64,000 bases of DNA from Bizionia saleffrena. GTDB taxonomy: Bacteria; Bacteroidota; Bacteroidia; Flavobacteriales; Flavobacteriaceae. The position numbers and the translations under genes are program-made. The DNA lies in NCBI RefSeq assembly GCF_008086175.1, contig NZ_VSKM01000002.1, forward strand, positions 239,469-303,468. Reading direction: 5' to 3'. The notes beneath the pieces were generated by a model, which searched no databases, was not told the origin of the DNA, and saw nothing but the letters and a program-made list of their open reading frames with translations. Position 1 is the first letter of the stretch. Every line of letters starts with the position of its first letter. Below are positions 37,860 to 45,869 of the stretch, one piece after another.

Positions 37860-40800
37860 TTAAAATTGAAGTTGTACACCTAAAGAGAATGATTTTGATA
37901 ACGGATAAGGATCTTCACTATTAGTCTGACTCGCTATATCCGAACGCTCTGAGAATGTTTCTGGATCCATGCCTGGCCACTTTGTCCAAGTAAATAAGTT
38001 CGTTGCAGAAAGCACAATACTCGCGTGATCGAAACCTAATTTGTTTAAGACTGTTTTATCGAAAGCGTAACGTAATTGCACACTTTTTAATCTTAAATAA
38101 GAGGTGTCGTATAAGTACTTATCTGAGGTTCTACTACTTTGAGAGGGATCGAAATAAAGCGCTCTTGCGTATCGTGCCTCTGGATTATCTGGGGTCCACG
38201 TATTTAAACCGTATTCGCTATATTTATTCTCCCCTAAAAGATTTAAGGATCCAAAAGGGATGTTATCCCAAGTTCTTTCTCCGCCTACTGAATACTGCAT
38301 TAACGCAGTCATACTGAAATTTTTGTAGGTGAACGTATTCGAAATCCCTCCGAAAAAGTCGGGTTGAATAGTACCAATAACTGTTCTATCTTCTATTGAT
38401 ATCTCGCCATCACCATTTAAATCTTCATACATATAATCTCCGGCAGAGGTAGACATCTGATCATATAATCCTTCTGGTGATGCCGCATTAAGTGCATCAA
38501 CCTCATCTTGCGATTGGAAAATTTTAACCACTTTATAACCTTTAATGGTTCCTACGGGTTCTCCTTCTATAAAATAATCTAATAAAAATTGATTAATATT
38601 TGAACCTTGTAATTTTACTAATTTGTTTCTGTTTAAACTCCAATTAACATTAGCAGACCACGTAAAGTTATCGTTTCTAACAATATCGCCACCTAAACTA
38701 ACCTCAACCCCTTTATTTTCGATATCTATAAAATTCGACGTGTAGCGTAAGCCTCCTAATTCGTAAGGAATTGGAGTGTTAACTAAAGCGCCTTCCGTTT
38801 TACGGTTATACACATCTATTCCTCCACGTAAACGTGAGTTAAAGAATTCGTAATCTAAACCTACATTATACTCTGATGTTTCTTCCCAAGCGACCCCTTT
38901 ATTTGGAAAATCGTCGCTGGGTACTACCGCAGAATTACCATTATAAATATCGTCTGAATTGGACTCTAAAAATAATTCGTAAGCATAATCTGGTAAGTTT
39001 GTAGACCCAACACGACCAGCACTTAATCTTAATTTAAGAGTATTAATAGCTTCAACATCCATCAGGAAGTTCTCGTTCATCATATTCCATCCTAAAGATA
39101 ATGATGGGAAATTAGCTGATTTATTTTGAGGTCCAAATTTAGACGAGGCATCTCTCCTCCAGTTAATAGTTGCATTATATAAGTTACTGTATCGGTACGT
39201 TACACGAGATAATAAGGAATTCAATCCTGTTTCTACACGGTAATCGGTGTAAGCGCCAATAGACTCTGCCGAACTTCCGTTAATTAAAAAATCGTCGTCC
39301 GGGAAACCTACATAAAACATACTGGAATAGTCTGAATTACGACGCTCCCATGCAGCACCTGCTAAAACCGTAAAATGGTGATCTGAAAAATTAAACGCAT
39401 AATCTGCCGTTAAGTTTGTTGTTAAATTAGAACTCAAGGTTTGCGTCTCACTTAATAACGATTGATTGGGAAAGATTACAAAATCTGTTTGCGCCACTTT
39501 GGGAATAAAAGAGCTGTTATCTGCATAAAAAATAGCAGCATTAATATCTGCTTTTATTTTCAAATCCTTTATAGGCTCAACTTCAAGGTATGTATTCCCA
39601 ATAAAGTTATACCCTTTATTATTCGTTTTGTTTTGCAAACGCATTAATGGATTTGGTTCGTAAGTTTGAAAACCATTAGCAAAATCCGCTTGACCTAACA
39701 ACTCCCCATTATCGTCATAAACAGGCAAATCTGGCCGTGCTCTAGCGATAGAACTATTTACAGTGTATTGTCCAAAAACATCTTCTTCCCCAGATTTCGT
39801 GTTAGAGTGACTGAAATTTAGTGCCCCTCCAATTTTTATATAAGTGTTTACATCTGTATCAAGAGACGACGCAAAAGTGTATTGCTTAATACCGTCTTGT
39901 CGTGTCAATCCTTCTTGGTCTATAAAGGCTAAGCTTAAAGAATAGTTGCTTTTATCACTACCTCCAGAAACGCCTATGTTAGCTTGCTTTGTAATAGCTA
40001 AACTTCTAAACACCTCATTACTCCAATCCGTATCGGCCGCTCCAAAATAATCATCTCTTAAGCCGTCGTAACTCACTTGAAACGTATTAAAATCGATATC
40101 TACATTTCCTATGTTTGCTAAATCGAAAGCAAAGAAAGGATCCATTTGCCCTGCGTTCATAGCGCTAACGGTGTTACTTATTAAAGTATCGTAAAATTGA
40201 CGGTATTCTTTAGCATTCAACACATCAACCGTATTAATAGGCTGCGCTAATGTTGTAGAATACGATAAGTTAACTTTGGCATCTTGGTTACGTTTTCCTT
40301 TATTAGTTTCAATAATAATAACACCATTGGCTCCACGAGACCCATAGATAGAGGTTGCTGCCACATCTTTTAAAACATTAAAACTTTTAATATCGTTAGG
40401 GTTTAACGTTAATAATGGATTCGCTGCTCCTAAATTTGTATTATCTGAATTAAAAGGAAAACCATCGATTACAATTAAAGGTTGGTTTGACCCGGAAGAC
40501 AACGGAGATGTAATCCCTCTAATATTTAAGTTTACTGGCGATCCCGGACGTCCAGAAGATTGAGACACCTGAACTCCCTTTACTAATCCTCCAAGAGCGC
40601 GATCGAATCCTACCGACCCTGTTGCAGCTTGCACCACTTGTTTGGTATCTATAGTAGAGACTGCTCCTGTAACATTTTCTTTTTTTTGTTGACCATAACC
40701 AATAATGACCACTTCGTCCAATTGACTTAAATCTTCATCCATTTCAAGATCGATAGTTAAATCTTCGCCTATTATAACTCGTTCCGTTTTATAACCTAAT

Positions 40801-41357
40801 GAGGAAAACACTAACACTTGACCTGGTGCATCGATCGCTACTTTATATTTACCATAAAAATCACTAATAGTTCCTTTATTGGTCCCTTCTAAAATAACAG
40901 TAACACCAACCATTGGCATTCCCGTAGCATCTATAATCGTACCGGTAACTTCTAGTTGCTGCTTTTTTATTAAGACGTTGATCGCTGTTTCTGGATCCGA
41001 TTTTTTTAGTACAATTTGATTACCCAGAATATGGTAAGAAATATTTAAATCATTTAAAAACTGACTTAAAACATCAACGATCTGAAGGTTATCGACATTT
41101 AAAGAGACTTTCTGGTTACTATCAAGTTCCTTACTGTTGTAAAAAAATAAAAAATCCGTCTGATTTTCAATTTGTTGTAACACTTGAGATAAGGTTACTT
41201 GATTTTCGCTTAAGGTCACTTTATTATTTTGACCGTAACTGTTATAAGCACTGACTTGCGCTAGGCTTAAAAACAAAAAGAGGAGTGTGAATTTCATCTT
41301 TAAGTGGGATTGGTTCAAAATGCAAGATATCACATTTTTAATTCGTTGTTTTTTCAT
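37860..41357 (-). CDS. SusC/RagA-family TonB-dependent transporter with STN domain
   Basis: Outer-membrane transporter of 1165 residues. After a signal sequence (about 21-43) there is an STN signalling domain (about 47-115), a carboxypeptidase-regulatory-like beta domain (134-208), the plug starting at LDEVVIIGYGQQKKENVTGA, and a 22-strand barrel ending in GVQLQF. The STN domain makes this a transducing transporter that should signal through the neighbouring FecR to the ECF sigma factor. It is followed by SusD (14 bp) and TlpA genes. ATG at 41357 chosen; Met21 is an alternative. Confidence 0.93.
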   Translation of the reverse strand: MKKQRIKNVISCILNQSHLKMKFTLLFLFLSLAQVSAYNSYGQNNKVTLSENQVTLSQVLQQIENQTDFLFFYNSKELDSNQKVSLNVDNLQIVDVLSQFLNDLNISYHILGNQIVLKKSDPETAINVLIKKQQLEVTGTIIDATGMPMVGVTVILEGTNKGTISDFYGKYKVAIDAPGQVLVFSSLGYKTERVIIGEDLTIDLEMDEDLSQLDEVVIIGYGQQKKENVTGAVSTIDTKQVVQAATGSVGFDRALGGLVKGVQVSQSSGRPGSPVNLNIRGITSPLSSGSNQPLIVIDGFPFNSDNTNLGAANPLLTLNPNDIKSFNVLKDVAATSIYGSRGANGVIIIETNKGKRNQDAKVNLSYSTTLAQPINTVDVLNAKEYRQFYDTLISNTVSAMNAGQMDPFFAFDLANIGNVDIDFNTFQVSYDGLRDDYFGAADTDWSNEVFRSLAITKQANIGVSGGSDKSNYSLSLAFIDQEGLTRQDGIKQYTFASSLDTDVNTYIKIGGALNFSHSNTKSGEEDVFGQYTVNSSIARARPDLPVYDDNGELLGQADFANGFQTYEPNPLMRLQNKTNNKGYNFIGNTYLEVEPIKDLKIKADINAAIFYADNSSFIPKVAQTDFVIFPNQSLLSETQTLSSNLTTNLTADYAFNFSDHHFTVLAGAAWERRNSDYSSMFYVGFPDDDFLINGSSAESIGAYTDYRVETGLNSLLSRVTYRYSNLYNATINWRRDASSKFGPQNKSANFPSLSLGWNMMNENFLMDVEAINTLKLRLSAGRVGSTNLPDYAYELFLESNSDDIYNGNSAVVPSDDFPNKGVAWEETSEYNVGLDYEFFNSRLRGGIDVYNRKTEGALVNTPIPYELGGLRYTSNFIDIENKGVEVSLGGDIVRNDNFTWSANVNWSLNRNKLVKLQGSNINQFLLDYFIEGEPVGTIKGYKVVKIFQSQDEVDALNAASPEGLYDQMSTSAGDYMYEDLNGDGEISIEDRTVIGTIQPDFFGGISNTFTYKNFSMTALMQYSVGGERTWDNIPFGSLNLLGENKYSEYGLNTWTPDNPEARYARALYFDPSQSSRTSDKYLYDTSYLRLKSVQLRYAFDKTVLNKLGFDHASIVLSATNLFTWTKWPGMDPETFSERSDIASQTNSEDPYPLSKSFSLGVQLQF

Positions 41358-41413
41358 AAGTTTACATCGATTTAATTGGTTAACAATGGAGATTGATTAC
41401 TGGTTATTTATGG

Positions 41414-41443
41414 GGAAGATGTTGACGCATCTTCCTTTTTTTT
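41414..41443 (+). terminator. plus-oriented hairpin with T tract between fecR and susC
   Basis: GGAAGATG/CATCTTCC stem with a 6-nt loop and eight T residues on the plus strand. No plus-strand gene lies upstream, and on the minus strand no T tract follows. It may block antisense transcription into fecR or fold in the susC leader. Confidence 0.6.
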
Positions 41444-41450
41444 AAATTTT

Positions 41451-42584
41451 TTAATTAGGTTTTGTAATGGTAACTACGCCGTTTTTCAGCGTATAATTAA
41501 ATGCTTTGTACGTCTGAAATGTATTTAATACCTGATCTATAGTTTCGGTAGTAAAAGTCGCAGTAATGATAATAGTATTTAAAGCAGCGTAATTATTATG
41601 AATCGTTACGTTAAACTTACGCTCTAACTTATTTGTAATCACACCAAAAGAATCATCTATAAAAACAAGCTTTCCTTTTACCCAAGCCACATATTTTTCT
41701 GTGTTAATTGTTTCGGTCTCTAACCTGTTGTTATTAAAATACACACGTTGGTTAGGACTTAAAATTACAGAATTATTGCCTGTTAATTTATTATGTGCCG
41801 CCACTTTACCTTCCATTAAAACAGTGTAGGTTTTATGGTCTTCACTATAAGACGTTACATTAAACGCGGTACCTAATACTTCAACATCCATATCTTGAGT
41901 GTTTACTATAAACGGGTGCATTTTATCTTTTGCTACCTTAAAAAAAGCTTCACCATCTAAAAATACCGTTCTCTTTTTTTCGCCCTTAATAAAACGCACG
42001 GGGTACGTTAACTCAGACCCTGCATTTAAGGTTACTTTAGAACCGTCAGATAATGTTATTCCAAATGTTTTTCCATACGGTACTATTAAGGTATTATAAC
42101 TTAAAAGCTCTTCGGCGTTCTCAGTATTCGTATACACCAATTGGTTGTCTTTTTGTTCAGACACTTTTTTACCGGAGGCATTTAAAATAAACGTTTCCAC
42201 ATCATTCTTCACAACTTGAACCGTTCCATCTTCCAATTGTAATGTTATTTCTGGTGCTACTTTTACACTTGTAATAGTACTCGTCGCCGTATAATCGTAA
42301 ACCGAATACCCAAGAAAAGACAACCCAATTAAAATGGCAGCGTATTTCAATACATTAACGAGACCTTTAGATTTCGTAGACGTTGTTTTATCTATCTTTG
42401 CACTTACCTTTTTAAAAGCTTTAACCTCATCAATAGTAATATGAGTGGCATTCAAATCATTATTCAACAATAAAAATTGCTTGAATTTTTTTTGATTTTT
42501 TGGTTTTACTAACCAGATTTTCAATACTTCTAATTCTTTTGGAGAGATAGAGTCGTTGATATATTTAACAATTATATGTTTCAA
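41451..42584 (-). CDS. FecR-family anti-sigma factor
   Basis: Inner-membrane regulator of 377 residues. A short cytosolic N-terminus (1-78) that should bind the sigma factor is followed by one membrane helix (about 79-96, YAAILIGLSFLGYSVY). The periplasmic FecR domain (about 165-270, TFGITLSDGSKVTLNAGSEL) and a C-terminal DUF4974-like domain follow. No ATG is available at the N-terminus; the start appears to be TTG at 42584, just after an in-frame stop. It lies upstream of susC on the same strand and divergent from its probable sigma factor. Confidence 0.9.
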   Translation of the reverse strand: MKHIIVKYINDSISPKELEVLKIWLVKPKNQKKFKQFLLLNNDLNATHITIDEVKAFKKVSAKIDKTTSTKSKGLVNVLKYAAILIGLSFLGYSVYDYTATSTITSVKVAPEITLQLEDGTVQVVKNDVETFILNASGKKVSEQKDNQLVYTNTENAEELLSYNTLIVPYGKTFGITLSDGSKVTLNAGSELTYPVRFIKGEKKRTVFLDGEAFFKVAKDKMHPFIVNTQDMDVEVLGTAFNVTSYSEDHKTYTVLMEGKVAAHNKLTGNNSVILSPNQRVYFNNNRLETETINTEKYVAWVKGKLVFIDDSFGVITNKLERKFNVTIHNNYAALNTIIITATFTTETIDQVLNTFQTYKAFNYTLKNGVVTITKPN

Positions 42585-42693
42585 TTTTTTTGCTTAATTT
42601 ATAACTATGATGCTGTATTCGTTATTTACCCTTAAAAAATTTAACTTTATTTTTTAATATTGTTAACTTCGGCACCAATTTTATTCACTTTTA

Positions 42694-43251
42694 ATGGACG
42701 ATAAAAGTCTAATAACACAAATTAGAAAAGGTAATACGTTAGCTTTTAAGCAGCTTTTTGACAAGCACTACCGTCCGTTATGCGTTTATGCGATAAATTT
42801 TACCAATAGTAAAGACACGGCCGAAGAAATTGTTCAAATTGTTTTTGTCGATTTCTGGAACAAACGCGATATAATAAACGTGCACACCTCTTTAAAGAGC
42901 TATTTGTACAAAATGGCGTACCATCAATTTTTAATGTCGCTGCGTAAAAAGAACAAAGAAACAACGGTTCTTGAAGAATTAAAATATAAATTACTACAGG
43001 ACAACAACTCACCAACAGCCCAAGAATTAGAACATAAATACACGCGTTTACAGTCTATTATCAACGACTTACCCGAACGCTGTCAAGATGTGTTGAAGCT
43101 AAAAATGGAAGGCTTAAAATACAAAGAGATTGCAGAAACGCTTAATTTATCTGTAAAAACGGTAGAATCCCAAATGCGAATTGCCTTCATTAAAATTAGA
43201 GACGCCTACAAAGATGACTTCGTGCTCTTTTTAACTTTTATTGACAATTAA
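42694..43251 (+). CDS. ECF-type RNA polymerase sigma-70 factor
   Basis: Extracytoplasmic-function sigma factor of 185 residues. Region 2 reads FDKHYRPLCVYAINFTNSKD followed by AEEIVQIVFVDFWNK, and region 4 is LPERCQDVLKLKMEGLKYKE with helix-turn-helix IAETLNLSVKTVESQ. It is divergent from fecR across a 109-bp gap. In most Bacteroidota the sigma gene precedes fecR in one operon, so the divergent layout is unusual. Expected to drive the susC/susD operon. Confidence 0.9.
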   Translation: MDDKSLITQIRKGNTLAFKQLFDKHYRPLCVYAINFTNSKDTAEEIVQIVFVDFWNKRDIINVHTSLKSYLYKMAYHQFLMSLRKKNKETTVLEELKYKLLQDNNSPTAQELEHKYTRLQSIINDLPERCQDVLKLKMEGLKYKEIAETLNLSVKTVESQMRIAFIKIRDAYKDDFVLFLTFIDN

Positions 43252-43590
43252 AAAATGAAACGCGAGGCTTTAAATCCCTTCTATATCGCAAAAAATTAGT
43301 TCTGAAACGGTAAAGGCAATCTTCAACTGTTTACTTACAAAACACTAATCCACCTACCTAATCTTTCAACGCAAAAACAGAAGCGTTTAGAGCCCACTTT
43401 AGAAGTGTCAAAAATATAGAACTTTTGCTTTTTAGACGGACTACTCTTTTTGCTTAATCCTAAAATCCTACAACTTTTGCACTTGATCCGTAACAGTTAG
43501 GAATGCTCCCAAATGGCGTTACTCTCCAAGAATATGGTGTACTACTTGAAGACTCCATAATTAACAATAACAAAATCACAAACATTATAA
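43252..43590. other. gene-poor gap after the sigma factor gene
   Basis: About 340 bp. On the minus strand (about 43460-43585) an ORF gives a hydrophobic stretch MFVILLLLIMESSSS and then TPYSWRVTPFGSIPNCYGSS, ending at TAG. It lies just beyond the tRNA terminator and has no visible promoter. It could be a tiny membrane-anchored peptide or a remnant; no family recognised. Confidence 0.3.
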
Positions 43591-43593
43591 AAC

Positions 43594-43628
43594 CAAAAAA
43601 AGCTTCTCGTAAAAACGAAAAGCTCTTT
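43594..43628 (-). terminator. intrinsic terminator of the tRNA-Leu gene
   Basis: AGCTTcTCGT pairs with ACGAaAAGCT (one mismatch), A tract before and T tract after on the minus strand, about 15 bp beyond the tRNA 3' end. Confidence 0.75.
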
Positions 43629-43641
43629 ATTCTTTTGTTGT

Positions 43642-43722
43642 GCGGGCGGGGAGACTCGAACTCCCACACCTCGCGGCACTAGATCCTAAGTCTAGCGTGT
43701 CTACCAATTCCACCACGCCCGC
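43642..43722 (-). tRNA. tRNA-Leu (anticodon UAG)
   Basis: Minus strand, 81 nt. The 7-bp acceptor stem GCGGGCG/CGCCCGC is perfect. The anticodon arm CTAGACTTAGGATCTAG gives anticodon TAG. A long variable arm, as in class II tRNAs, and the T arm GGGAGTTCGAGTCTCCC are present. CCA is not encoded. Confidence 0.96.
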
Positions 43723-43754
43723 AAAAGATAACCTACCTATTCGGTAAGCGAGTG

Positions 43755-43784
43755 CAAATATAAACAAATGTTTCAATATTCAAA
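43755..43784 (-). promoter_or_regulatory. promoter of tRNA-Leu (TTTG-N18-TATATTTG)
   Basis: A TATATTTG box (43755-43762) with a TTTG 18 bp upstream fits the Bacteroidota -33/-7 pattern. It lies about 33 bp before the tRNA 5' end. Confidence 0.65.
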
Positions 43785-43846
43785 CAAGAGTTTATAATAA
43801 AATTGCATCTCTTTTTGTACTTTTACGTAAATCCAAAAAATATAGT

Positions 43847-45235
43847 ATGCAAAATATAAAATCTTATGTGGCCGAGCATAAAGATAGATTCTTATCAGAA
43901 CTCATCGAATTACTTAAAATGCCATCTATTAGTGCCGATTCTGCTTATAAAAAAGACGTCATTACCACAGCAAATAGCGTTTTAAAAAGCTTAAAAGAAG
44001 CAGGTTGCGATACCGTAGAACTTTGCGAAACCGAAGGCTACCCTATTATTTACGGAGAAAAAATAATAGATAAAAATTTGCCAACGGTTTTAGTGTACGG
44101 TCATTACGATGTGCAACCACCAGATCCTATCGACTTATGGACGTCCCCACCATTCGAGCCGGTTATTAAAAAAACCGATATACATCCCGAAGGTGCTATT
44201 TTCGCTCGTGGAGCTTGCGACGATAAAGGACAAATGTACATGCACGTTAAGGCGATGGAGTTTATGACGCGTACCAACCAATTACCTTGTAACGTAAAGT
44301 TTATGATAGAAGGTGAAGAGGAGGTGGGGAGTGTAAACCTTGCTAAATTTGTAAAAACGAACCAAGAAAAACTTAAAAACGATGTTATCCTTATTAGTGA
44401 TACCGGAATGATCGCTAAAGATGTACCGTCTATTACAACTGGGTTACGTGGCTTAAGTTATGTAGAAGTTGAAGTTACCGGACCAAACAGAGATTTACAT
44501 TCTGGTCTTTATGGTGGTGCCGTAGCAAATCCAATAAATGTATTAACTAAAATGATTGCCCAGTTACAAGACGAAAACAATCATATTACCATTCCTGGGT
44601 TTTACGATAATGTCGAAGAGCTCTCTAAAGCCGAGCGCGCACAAATGGCTAAAGCACCGTTTTCTTTAGACAATTATAAAAAAGCACTAGATATCGACGC
44701 TGTTTATGGTGAAGCCGGTTACACCACCAACGAGCGTAACTCTATTCGCCCAACGCTAGACGTTAACGGTATTTGGGGAGGTTACACTGGCGAAGGAGCG
44801 AAAACAGTTATCGCAAGTAAAGCGTATGCAAAAATCTCTATGCGTTTAGTACCAAACCAAGATTGGGAAAACATTACTGAATTGTTTAAAAAACACTTCG
44901 AAAGCATAGCGCCAGAAGGTGTTAAAGTAAAAGTAACGCCGCATCACGGGGGGCAAGGTTATGTTACGCCAATCGATAGCGTGGGCTACCAAGCAGCCAG
45001 TAAAGCGTACGAGGCGACATTCGGAAAAACCCCAATTCCACAACGCAGCGGGGGTAGTATTCCAATTGTTGCGCTTTTCGAACAAGAGTTAAAAAGTAAA
45101 ACTATTTTAATGGGCTTCGGTTTAGATAGCGATGCCATACACTCACCAAACGAACATTTTGGGGTTTGGAACTACTTAAAAGGTATCGAAACCATACCGT
45201 TTTTCTTTAAACATTTTACAGAATTACACAAGTAA
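43847..45235 (+). CDS. M20-family dipeptidase
   Basis: Zinc aminoacyl/dipeptide hydrolase of 462 residues, cytoplasmic. Metal-ligand motifs of the M20 fold are visible: VLVYGHYDVQPPDP (His and Asp), FARGACDDKGQMYMH (bridging Asp), MIEGEEEVGS (catalytic and bridging Glu) and, near the C-terminus, GFGLDSDAIHSPNEHF with the last His ligand. Length fits the CNDP-like dipeptidases. Monocistronic, with a strong terminator. Confidence 0.92.
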   Translation: MQNIKSYVAEHKDRFLSELIELLKMPSISADSAYKKDVITTANSVLKSLKEAGCDTVELCETEGYPIIYGEKIIDKNLPTVLVYGHYDVQPPDPIDLWTSPPFEPVIKKTDIHPEGAIFARGACDDKGQMYMHVKAMEFMTRTNQLPCNVKFMIEGEEEVGSVNLAKFVKTNQEKLKNDVILISDTGMIAKDVPSITTGLRGLSYVEVEVTGPNRDLHSGLYGGAVANPINVLTKMIAQLQDENNHITIPGFYDNVEELSKAERAQMAKAPFSLDNYKKALDIDAVYGEAGYTTNERNSIRPTLDVNGIWGGYTGEGAKTVIASKAYAKISMRLVPNQDWENITELFKKHFESIAPEGVKVKVTPHHGGQGYVTPIDSVGYQAASKAYEATFGKTPIPQRSGGSIPIVALFEQELKSKTILMGFGLDSDAIHSPNEHFGVWNYLKGIETIPFFFKHFTELHK

Positions 45236-45254
45236 TTACAGACATTAGTACACT

Positions 45255-45285
45255 AAGCCGCTTAATTTTTAAGCGGCTTTTTTTA
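45255..45285 (+). terminator. intrinsic terminator of the dipeptidase gene
   Basis: AAGCCGCTTA pairs with TAAGCGGCTT around a short T-rich loop and is followed by a T tract. About 20 bp beyond the stop. Confidence 0.9.
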
Positions 45286-45315
45286 TGTCTTTTAGTTTAA
45301 AATCCTTCATAATAA

Positions 45316-45408
45316 GTTGGGCGTTCCCCTATCGGGTCGGGTCTTCACGACTCGCTTCCCGAAAAAAAATCGGGAGAGCTCAAACAGATCGCTCAACCCC
45401 TAACGCAG
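45316..45408. repeat. REP-like GC-rich intergenic element
   Basis: A GC-rich island in an AT-rich gap, starting GTTGGGCGTTCCCC and ending ACCCCTAACGC. It has an internal hairpin TCCCGA/TCGGGA (45357-45375) around an A-rich loop. The pattern GGGCGTT to CCTAACGC resembles a dispersed intergenic element I recall from many flavobacterial genomes; only one copy is in this window. Confidence 0.5.
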
Positions 45409-45429
45409 TTTAATTCTTAAAAAACAGAC

Positions 45430-45491
45430 TCTACATTTGTAGAATAGTATTATTTGTTCTACATTTGTAGAGAACATTCTAAACGTGTAGA
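45430..45491. promoter_or_regulatory. three BlaI-type operators lying on the promoter of the blaI-like operon
   Basis: Two identical perfect palindromes TCTACATTTGTAGA (45430-45443 and 45458-45471) and a degenerate third, TCTAAACGTGTAGA (45478-45491), ending 3 bp before the start codon. The BlaI core TACA-N2-TGTA is present in the first two. The second contains a -7 box TACATTTG (45460-45467), and the first supplies a TTTG 20 bp upstream, so both promoter elements are inside operators. Confidence 0.8.
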
Positions 45492-45494
45492 ATC

Positions 45495-45860
45495 ATGCAA
45501 CTTACCAAGACCGAAGAAGAATTAATGAACCATCTCTGGAGATTAGACACCGCCTTTATGAAAGATTTGCTAGAGGCCTACCCAGAACCAAAACCTGCCA
45601 CCACCACAATAGCAACCCTTTTAAAACGAATGACCGACAAAAAATTTATACATTATAAACGCCTCGGGAATTCTAGAGAATATTACCCACTGGTTAAAAA
45701 GAAAGATTATTTTTCGAAACAGGTAAACACCTTAATTAAAAACTTTTTTAACGAAAGCAGTGCGCAATTTGCTTCTTTTTTTACCAAAGAAACAAACCTA
45801 TCAAAGCAAGAATTACAAGAATTACGCGCCATTATCGATAGCGAAATACAAAACAAATAG
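45495..45860 (+). CDS. BlaI/MecI-family repressor
   Basis: Winged-helix repressor of 121 residues. It begins MQLTKTEEELMNHLWRL and has the DNA-binding segment ATTTIATLLKRMTDKKFIHY followed by YKRLGNSREYYPLV, typical of BlaI. The C-terminal helices dimerise and would be the cleavage target of the partner peptidase. It lies 9 bp before the M56 peptidase gene, and three operators in front predict autorepression. No beta-lactamase gene is nearby. Confidence 0.92.
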   Translation: MQLTKTEEELMNHLWRLDTAFMKDLLEAYPEPKPATTTIATLLKRMTDKKFIHYKRLGNSREYYPLVKKKDYFSKQVNTLIKNFFNESSAQFASFFTKETNLSKQELQELRAIIDSEIQNK

Positions 45861-45869
45861 TCAAATATT

